DNA from: Phycomyces nitens
Taxonomy: Eukaryota; Mucoromycota; Mucoromycetes; Mucorales; Phycomycetaceae
Assembly (NCBI GenBank): GCA_022702545.1
Contig: JAHRBC010000001.1
Coordinates: 9,734,001 to 9,798,000 of the forward strand
DNA length: 64,000 bases
Direction of reading: 5' to 3'
Part shown: positions 56,020 to 64,000 of the stretch, one piece after another
How positions within the stretch are numbered: position 1 is the first letter of the stretch
Layout: each line of letters opens with the position of its first letter
Made by a program: the position numbers and the translations under genes
The notes under the pieces: generated by a model
Seen by the model: the letters and a program-made list of their open reading frames with translations, nothing else
What the model was told of the DNA's origin: nothing
Database searches by the model: none

Positions 56020-59000
56020 GAGATGTTGGTATTTGCGGCCCGTGTTTTATATACTTGCCCGTCTATGCCATTTTGGTCATTTATTAGAATGCTTATTCAG
56101 CCCAGTCTTTCAGCCAATCGCAAGCATGGATGAGTCACGGTGCATTTAAACACCCGCATCTAAAGTGGATGGCTGAGAAATCATTGAATTGACCAAAGGT
56201 AACACAAAAAAATAGTCACGAGATTACGCATTACACTGTAATTCATTTTAGCTATCAATACTTTTTATTGTCTTTAAGCATCCCAATCTACATTATTAGA
56301 ATCAATCATGATGAAGCCATCTTATCCCTCAATTGGGTCCAAATCTAATAATATACTGTCAGTTGGTTACTGTTAGCTTAAAGTTGCAGTCTACCCACAA
56401 AACCATGACCGATCTGCAAACAATATATGGTTTATTTCACGTTAATGATATCAATAGCATGTATACAATATAATATACCCTTTGAAACAAACTCATATTC
56501 GCCTTTTATGAGTCACTCCATCCAACTTTGCATCAAGCCGTATGATGGCAAGTCTTGCAATGTTAATAACATGTTGACAGACAGCAGTATGTTACTATTT
56601 CTCAACCAAACTATACCAAACTCTTTCATGCCTGACTCCATAAAAATTGTGATTACTCTGAGCCCACCAAGGAGATTTTTCAATATTTAAGTTTTTGTCT
56701 TTGTCTGAAGCCTTTTCCCTCCGTCGGTTGCAAATATCCAAGGTGTGATAGTTGTCGACAAGAAAAATATAGATATTTCTTATAGTTATAGAGGCATATA
56801 ACAGAGGGAAAGCAATGGATATTCACGCTGAAATAAAAAATAATAATAGAAGTTTGTGGCAATACCATCCAATTTCTTTTATGAGATACTATCGGTGAGA
56901 ATTCATAAAGAGGCAGATGGTGGTGGGTTAAAGCGAAAACTCAAGTTATAAAGCAAAACTATGAATGTTTTGGTGACCATTTCCGCCAACTTGCCAGCAG
57001 AAAATCCCCTTGGCACTCACTGGTCCTGAAACAGGAATAAATATATAGAAAGTACACCCGTTGACGACAAGGATTTTTTGTTGCGCCATGTAAATCATGG
57101 GCAGTCCTGAAATGTGAACTATGACTACACCATTGACCTCCCTGCGACAATTGGTTTTTGGCTTTGGAGATTCAACTACTTTTTACTTTTACTTTTACAT
57201 GCAGTCCATGAAGAATTCGATAATGATTTCATGGTACCAACTACAGTTTTCTCTCTCTGTGGCACACCACACAGTCAAGGCTACAGCACATCCACAAAAT
57301 CGGCCGGAAAATTAGCATCTCGTTTCTTGCAATCTTTGGCAATGTCAATGATGGTTCTGTGGTCTACATCCGATATTCCAGCCGAACGGTCGTAGCGCTA
57401 AAGAGCAGGCAAGCTAAAAATGAAAAATAAGACTACAAAGTATCAAAGGCCTGGAATACATTGTTATATTTTTTCCGTAAACTTGATCTCAATTCACTTG
57501 CTGAATTTCCTAGTAAAAGTCTAGAAACATGCAACTCACGTATTAAATACAATGTTATGGAGCATTTAAAATTGCTATTGGGATAAACGACTATGATTCA
57601 AAAATCCTTGCTGGCCATTTTTCCATACCACATCTTTATCAACATTACCAAAAAGTGATCGTTTACTTTACTTTAGAAATACAATCTATTCTTCAAGGAA
57701 ACTCTACAGCCAAATACTGAAACTCCACCTTTATGGGCCCATTCTGAATCATGATTGAACGGTTCAAATAAAACGATTCATTGCTCTAGAATCAATTCAT
57801 ATAAATATTTATTTGTTCTTATTGAATTTGAAATCTTTGGATTCTTCAATAAGATAAGCAACTGGTCTTGTTATAAAACCTATTTTCCATTACATCATAT
57901 TGTAACCGAAAACATTTTTTAGATCAATTATACTTTCAAGTTGAAATGTGATATTGGAATAGTAAACCCGCTTTTACGGGAGAACAAACCGCCAATCTTT
58001 TGTAGTACCACAAGTATTCCAAGTCACTAGACCCGTTCTCTTAAAGATGCATAAAACGGCCTTGTAAAGAGCTGCTGGTGCGATTGGTACACGTACGCGC
58101 ACGTTCCTGGATTAGATATCATGATATCCGAAGATTATAATATGCTCAGATAAACCCAGAGCACCAAATTTACTCACGGTATTCATTATACATCAATATG
58201 CCTCGTTATCTCTAGATAGTATAGATTGTCTTTCCAGGTACCCAACAATGCCCACCTGGATAGATCCAAGTAGTTACATGGACCGTCTTACACCAAAATC
58301 ATGTTGTAGAATTTGATTTGAATATTGACCAGGGATATATAGAAAATTTACAAGTAAAGCATCAATCTGTATTAATAATATCACTACCAGCTTGGATTTA
58401 TTTTCAAAAATAAAATCCTAATCATAATCATAATCATAATCATAATCAACCTTTTCTCTCATAGGTCAAACCTGATCTTGCTACCCGTATATAGCCAGCA
58501 AAACAGCTTTTATAGGCCAAGGTCTTGAAGCGTTCAAAAGTATAAATATGGCAATAAAATATACCCATTGGTTTTATTCTCAGAAATATGTTGAATATAG
58601 ATGTATCTTTATATATTAATTGTATAAAATTGACTTTGGGTCAAGGGTTTGAAGGAATGTTTTGCACGATTGAATTTATTTTACTATATATTTGATGCAG
58701 TCCAGATCGTACCTTGGCATCTTTACATGCTAGATTGGATCAACATATCAAAATTATTCCAACGAATTAGATGTTTGGGTTTGATGCTCATTTACCAATA
58801 AAAATAAAAACAGAATATTCTCTTGGCACAAATCGTCTTCTTTTGCAACTAATTTGCACCCAATCTTTCAAAATATACTTTATTTCTTTGGTTAATAAAT
58901 ATTGATCTTTATCGAGCTTTCTTTATTCAGAAACAAACTTTTTTTTTACAAATAGGTCCTGACTTTAATGAAATCTCGAGTAACCTATTAATGATTGTAA

Positions 59001-59835
59001 AGAAATGTGTATTATTCCAAAGAGTAACAATAGTAACCACAGCCTTTATTGCACTATTGCGATACTCTTATGAGATTAATATTTATAAAACTAGCAAAAC
59101 ATATTTGAATATTTATAATCAAGAGTCCTCAAGAATGTGTCGTAACATCATGACTATTGGAAAATAAAGTTTCTGTCCAGACGGCCTAATGTTTATAGAA
59201 ATACATCATTCAATGAACTGATCGCCTTATACTTTGCTAAAATGTTCCTAAAAACTGAAAATTCATCAAAAGTAGCCCTGTAACTATATCTGCCTACTCA
59301 AGGCCAATGATTAAGAATGATATCTACATGTCATTTGAAGAAAAAAAAACTCTTTATAGTATTCAATATTCTGTACCTGCAAATCCTGCTTAAATATCCA
59401 AGACAAAATCACTACATATGCCGATCAATAAAAAGGGCCGTTTGTATTTTTGGCTTGGATAGGTTAAATTGAGAATGAGCTGGAACTATACTTGGTTCCG
59501 TATCAGATACCCTACCAGACATCTTGTTTATCCTTTTTTTGGATGTAGATTATTTTTATTGAATTTATCTGTTCGAGAAAGGATGATACGCTATACTACC
59601 GAAACTTGCAATACGAACCGACTCGAGTGTGAGCAATGTTGAAGGTACACGTCTTTTCCTGTTTTCTCGGCCAGTGTCAATACATGCCTCTCTCCATACC
59701 ATACCGCTGTCAGCGCGAACAGAATAAAAAGGAAGGTGTTTACAGATACCGTAATTAAATCTTCATCTCAATCCTTTGACACGCACATTTATTATTTATC
59801 ACCTTGAATCCAGTTGAAAAAATCCGAGGTTTTCA
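56020..59835. other. Long gene-poor region
   Basis: No well-supported gene in 3.8 kb. Around 56900-57420 on the minus strand short protein-like segments (ADFVDV, MAQQKILVVNG) appear in different frames and may be a decayed gene; I could not build it. A hexanucleotide repeat (ATAATC)n lies at 58420-58448. Confidence 0.45.
58420..58448 (+). repeat. (ATAATC)n hexanucleotide repeat
   Basis: Nearly five tandem units in non-coding DNA. Confidence 0.9.
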
Positions 59836-60509
59836 ATGCATTTCTCGCTTATTTATTTGATATTCTTCATATCCCTTGTGTTGTGTGGTAGGCTACACAT
59901 CAATGTCTAATATGTATCGCTCACAAGTCCTGGTTAGTGCGTGCTCATGATGACGATGACGATGAGAATGATGATGACCAGGAAGTCTTGACCGTGTGGA
60001 AGACAAAGACAAAGATTATCGACAGCCATACCCCAGTATACAATAATGGCGGCAAAGATGATGAAGATGTGGACCCAGTAGATGAGAAGGACAATATTGA
60101 TCCCAAGGTTGACAATGATATTGACAAAGAGAATGATATCGACGATAAGGAGGATAACAGTAATATTGAAATTGTTTCATTGGATGAAGAGGACGACGTT
60201 CCTGCTGCGTCTGTGATTGCGATTGGCGAAGAGCAGGAAGAACAGTTGATTAGGAACTTTGCTGCTGCTGTTTCTGACGTTTCTGCCTCTGCTTCAGCTT
60301 CAGCTCCTGCTTCTGCGTCTGCGTCTGCAAGCAATGCAGTCAATGTCAAACAGGCCTCTGTTGTTTCTTCAAGTACAAAGGGCCAGTCTACTTCTAGGTC
60401 AGCCAGCACCTCCAGCTCGACCTCGAGTGTAAGCTCAGCTAGTGCTATCAAGATCAGCATCAGCATAGCTGTTGTCTCAATGGCACTTGTTTTGTCTCTC
60501 ATATTTTAA
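59836..60509 (+). CDS. Secreted, probably GPI-anchored acidic and Ser/Ala-rich protein
   Basis: Exons 59836-59887 and 59938-60509 with a 50-nt GT-AG intron encode 207 residues. Exon 1 is almost exactly the signal peptide (MHFSLIYLIFFISLVLC). The mature protein begins with an Asp/Glu-rich block (residues about 20-105), including a tract of Asp codons and repeats of D-N-D-I-D-K type, then a Ser/Ala tract (SASASASAPASASASAS), a Ser/Thr-rich stalk and a hydrophobic C-terminus (IKISISIAVVSMALVLSLIF) without a basic tail. This is the layout of a GPI-anchored cell-wall or plasma-membrane protein. The acidic block might bind calcium or other cations; that is a guess. No enzyme domain is seen. Confidence 0.75.
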
Positions 60510-60698
60510 CATTATTGGCACGAGTAAGCTTGTTTTATACTTGGAGCCCCAACAATTGCATTTATTTTATTGCTTTGGATTAACCTATTTTTTAAAAAAA
60601 AGTACAATAAAGTGGATAAATATTCACAAATCAGAGCTTATCTAGAGAGGGTTTCTATTTTTCTATTATTTTACAATATTCTACCCATCAAGGCTCAT
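60510..60698. terminator. 3' region between convergent genes
   Basis: About 190 bp between the stop of the GPI-type protein and the stop of the mitochondrial carrier, AT-rich with TTTTTTAAAAAAAAGT and AATAAAG near 60590-60612, plausible 3'-end signals. Confidence 0.4.
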
Positions 60699-61684
60699 TC
60701 AGACCGAGTCCTTGAGATGTCGTGCCCGTAAATCTTTGAGTGATTCGAAAACACTCATACTAATCATCGTAGTTGGCAATCCCCATGCGATTCGTGCGCC
60801 CAGACTTCGGAAAAGTCCTCTCCAGCCACCTTCGTTTAACCACAAATGACATGCGATCGCCATTGGTCCTTTTCGAAACAATGCTCCCTCCTCTGCAGCC
60901 GACACTTGCCATCTGGTCTTGATGACATCAAGGGGTGTAGACACAATAATACCAGCAGTACTGGCAATACCTGAGCACAAAAGGTACACACTAAACGGTA
61001 ACTGTCCAAGCTCTGAGCCTTTTTTCAACATCACAGCAGCTTGTTTTTTGAGTTTTTCATAGGTGACAAAATATATAACAGTATGAGGCATAAATACAGC
61101 CAATCCCATTCCATAACCACGAAAGAATCCACGAATTCCTTCTTGATTCCATACAATGCGAGCTAGTGCACTAGCAGTAGTTCCTTTCTGTTTTTTCTGC
61201 TCAGTTTGGAGACGGTTCTTGAGAACTTCCATTGGAGTGAAAAGCGTACCTCCTGCCAATTCAGCCACTGCTCCAGATATGACATGGTTCATCATTGCAT
61301 CACTTGGCATTGAAGTCGTATTGTGATCCAACCAGGTCTTTGTAGACTCATAACAGGATAAATAGACAGATAGAGCTGGAACACTAAAGAGAAGGGTGAC
61401 AGAAAGACCCCGATAAAGAGATAAAAAGGATTTTGGATGCAGAGGTGTTTGGGATGACTGTTGAAGGATGGCCTCTTTTACCCATGCACCATGTGAAATG
61501 ACATTTGACGGTGGGGCTACTTGAAGTCGCGTCTTGATGGTGTCGACTGCGAACAATATGTTAGATTATGCGAGTATACTGTCGACAAATAACATGAGAT
61601 TCACTTGCTTGGATGCGTACATACGCGTGCAACAATTGCTGCTATACTAGAAGCCAGGAGAGAGTAGCCATCTACACTCATCAT
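60699..61684 (-). CDS. Mitochondrial carrier family protein
   Basis: An inner-membrane solute carrier with six TM helices in three repeats. Exons 61684-61609 and 61546-60699 encode 307 residues. The three signature motifs are HPIDTIKTRLQ, TPMEVLKNRLQ and TPLDVIKTRWQ. The first is split by the intron and is restored only if the donor is GC (CCAA|GCAAGT, intron 61608-61547), strong support for this unusual intron. The start MMSVDGYSLLASSIAAIVAR places TM1 directly before the first motif, as expected. Contact residues were not resolved, so the transported solute is unknown; the closest feel is to the YMR166C/S-adenosylmethionine-like group, with low confidence. Confidence 0.88.
61547..61608 (-). 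other. GC-AG intron (mitochondrial carrier)
   Basis: Donor CCAA|GCAAGT and acceptor CGCAG restore the carrier motif HPIDTIKTR. Confidence 0.88.
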
Positions 61685-62097
61685 TACAACAATCCACAGA
61701 GCTCTTTTTTTTTGTTAAAAAAGAAAAAAAAACTGCGTCACATTAGTAAAATCAATGAACAAAATACGAATGGTTGCCTTTTCTTCAAAGTCAGTGAATA
61801 CAATAGAGATTTGAATGATTCCATATAATTGACGTTTGTAGCGAGGTCAAAAGAGAAAGAAAGAGTCCCATGTCATAATTTGTACTTCTTATATATTAAT
61901 CTATAAAGAATATCTTTGGTAAATGTATTGTGTATACTGCAAATCAAGCACAATTTATTTGATACCAAAGTGAGATGTAATGAGATCCAATGTGGATAAT
62001 TAGAGCCAGATTCTAAATATTCAAATACTAAATGGGTTTATTGTAATACGGTAATGTTGAATAGTAAAGGATTAGCATTCTAGATAAGTGAGGTGTT
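61685..62097. other. Intergenic DNA
   Basis: No gene seen. Upstream region of the mitochondrial carrier and downstream region of the methyltransferase. It contains a T8/A-rich tract at 61707-61732. Confidence 0.5.
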
Positions 62098-63046
62098 TTA
62101 GGAGTAGTTTAGGGAAGGATTATAGACAGCAGAGAAGGCTACCCAGAATATGGTAATGTCATCAACTTCTTCTTCTTCTTCCAAGGACTGCCGTGGGGAT
62201 GTTTGGATTTCAATATTTGTGAAATTGTGGGCCTCCAAAAGAGAACGAAAGGTGTCGATGCCAATGTATTGTTTTGTGTGACCTCTTGAGGGGCGGTATA
62301 TAGAAGTAGTACGGTTACTTGCTACATGAGCACCAACAAAAAGACCACCGTCCGAGAGAATACAACAGACACGCTGGAGAAATTGAGATATATGCTGAAC
62401 CGAATGGAAAAGGTGAATTACACTGCCAGCGTGAACAACACCTGCTTTGTTACGGTATGTATTGAGGTTATTATTGTTGGGCTCCTTTAGAGATAAGAAG
62501 CCTTCATCGAATATATCTCCGGTAAGAAATTGAATGGGTAGTTTGTCTTTATCACGGCACAATTCATAGCCACACTCAATGTAGCGAGCAGACAGATCGA
62601 CTCCTACTAGTGATCTAGCAGGATAGCCGTCCAGCATCAACTTGCGCAGATCAACACCTAACCCAACCAAGAACCAAGGAATGTTAGCTATTGGCATTCA
62701 TTAATTGTACGTAACTCAGTCCAGCTATTACATGCCTGTACAGCAACCAAGATCTATCAAAAGAGGGCCAGAAGTCTTTCCAATCTCAATCAGGCCAGGA
62801 TAAAAGAATCTGTCGCACATACGAGAATAGGCAAATTTGAATTCATCGATACATCTATAGGTTTGGGTGTTCTAAAGAGAATGGGTCTATAAACATAAAT
62901 ACAGGGGTTTTTTTTTACAATAATACCTCACTTAGCAGTGCCTGTATACGTTTGAGATGAATTGTGAGTTCATTGCGATCCTTAATCCCGACGTAATCTG
63001 CATAGAATCTGATCATTGAAACCCCAATTGCAGATGCGTACTTCAT
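62098..63046 (-). CDS. SAM-dependent methyltransferase, class I
   Basis: Exons 63046-62927, 62871-62736 and 62657-62098 give 271 residues. Motif I is LIDLGCCTGVDLRKLM, split by an intron whose donor must be GC (ACAG|GCATGT, intron 62735-62658) to keep the frame. Then LVGVDLSARYIECGYEL (acidic loop), PIQFLTGDIFDEGF and VVHAGSVIHLFHSV, in the order of class I enzymes. DLGCC-G-DLR with GVDL and GYEL-RDKDKL closely follows the pattern of fungal secondary-metabolite methyltransferases of the AusD/PrhM type, so a small-molecule substrate is likely. A Glu tract (LEEEEEVDD) near the C-terminus is unusual. No synthase gene is near, so a cluster is not supported. Confidence 0.85.
62658..62735 (-). other. 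GC-AG intron (methyltransferase)
   Basis: Donor ACAG|GCATGT and acceptor GTTAG restore SAM motif I, DLGCCTGVDLRK. Confidence 0.83.
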
Positions 63047-64000
63047 TGTCCAACTGCTTAACTTGAACCTGGATGAATGGATCAAGATGTGACTGTGTAA
63101 GAATAGTATTCTGTCAGCACTATTTTGGACAAATATTTATACAATAATCATTCGTTCTTGAGAATTAACAATATCGTCCTCATTAATCTGCCAAACTTAT
63201 TAGTCCTTGTATTTCTCATGATGATTTGCCAATTATTCTTAATGTGAAATATTAGCCAACTCTAGTTTTCCAAGTATATTCTCAGGCAGAAACCCACACA
63301 TTTTACAACATCTTTCTGGAACTGTCTCTATATTTTCTGCCTCTAGTGTTTTCTAATTATCGAGAACCATTTTTGTCTTTTTAAGGCCCAATTTGCCTTA
63401 AAGTGAACAAGGTAGGACAAGAAAACCTTTTTTGTTTTATTTTTAAGATTCTGTATTCATGTTTTGTTCAACTTGACAACTTTGTCTTCTGTTTTTTTTT
63501 GCTAAAACGATGTCGCACTAACAAGAATAAATAAATCAAAAGTTTTTGGATCTTTTGAATAGTTCATATTGAATAATTTGCAAAATATATTCATGCCACA
63601 AAGTGTGCGACTGATTGGATATTATTAGATATATGTAAAATAACCAAAGATCCAGACACTATAGAGAACCGTGTTTGATACGGAAATTTTGGTAAATAAT
63701 TTGAAAAAAAAAATTATGCCAAGAATACTATTGGGAAATTTCTCCATTGATTGCCTTTTGTTAAATAATAATAATAATCTATAGATGTTTTTTATAGCGT
63801 TTATTCCCATTCTTGTCCCAGTAATTCATAGCCTTTGCAAGCGAGGGTACTATAAGGTCAACTATGGCAAAAGTTAATGTCGGTTAGCTGCAGTGGTGAC
63901 AAACCAACTGTATGAAAAGCCATTTCATCATATGAAGATACCATTTTCAAAAACCTATAATTGCCCGTGATGTCTTGTACTCAATAACCCAAGTAATCAT
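63047..64000. other. Intergenic AT-rich DNA to the window edge
   Basis: Contains the methyltransferase promoter and no supported gene; an AATAATAAT run lies at 63765-63777. Confidence 0.5.

Noticed and set aside
56900..57420. Possible minus-strand gene with segment MAQQKILVVNG
   Set aside because: No consistent exon chain could be built and the frames change every few dozen bases; kept only as a note on the intergenic region.
59945..60502. 185-codon minus-strand ORF opposite the GPI-type protein
   Set aside because: Mirror of the Asp/Glu and Ser/Ala codon runs; composition fully explained by the plus-strand gene.

Overview
The window is nuclear DNA of a filamentous fungus, most likely an early-diverging Mucoromycota species (Mucorales-like, for example a Phycomyces relative). 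This is inferred from AT-rich intergenic DNA, many short introns (about 44-90 bp), the gene families present, and the mix of transposon relics (LINE, DIRS, CACTA-like Tnp2, a Tc1/mariner MITE and a Crypton-type domain). No species can be named from sequence alone. There are no operons, CRISPR arrays or bacterial signals.

Layout. 1-5.7 kb (minus strand): the 5' part of an epoxide hydrolase that runs off the left edge, a small unknown gene with PDG repeats, and a complete cytochrome P450. 6.5-7.0 kb: a MITE with long inverted repeats and TA duplications. 8.3-12.6 kb: a decayed LINE. 13.9-15.2 kb: a C2H2 zinc-finger gene. 17-25 kb: a transposon graveyard with a membrane-protein relic, a DIRS-type relic, a Tnp2 transposase relic and a convergent companion pseudogene. 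27.4-31.2 kb: an intact gene combining a Crypton/Ndc10-like N-terminus with a GCR1_C-like C-terminus, and a membrane protein with a single confident TM helix. 32.1-37.0 kb: the biotin subunit of methylcrotonoyl-CoA carboxylase followed by geranylgeranyl diphosphate synthase. 37-44 kb: gene-poor DNA with a LINE endonuclease fragment. 44-49.3 kb: a disrupted F-box gene, an unknown membrane protein, a Sen15-like tRNA-splicing endonuclease subunit and a secreted protein. 49.3-53.5 kb: gene-poor. 53.5-56.0 kb: a uric acid/xanthine-type permease convergent with sulfiredoxin. 56-59.8 kb: gene-poor. 59.8-63.1 kb: a secreted, probably GPI-anchored protein, a mitochondrial carrier and a SAM-dependent methyltransferase.

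How genes may work together. Methylcrotonoyl-CoA carboxylase acts in leucine breakdown, which yields HMG-CoA products usable by the mevalonate pathway, and its neighbour makes the C20 precursor of carotenoids and other terpenoids. This is a plausible but unproven metabolic pairing. The P450 and epoxide hydrolase at the left end could act on related substrates. The rest are unrelated housekeeping and accessory genes.

The most unusual property of the window is that five genes need a GC-AG intron to keep their reading frame, four of these with the donor GCAAGT. An 8-nt microexon in the epoxide hydrolase and an 8-bp tandem triplication at a splice or frame junction in the P450 are also notable. 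Exon maps were made by hand from reading frames, splice signals and family motifs; no alignment or transcript data were available.
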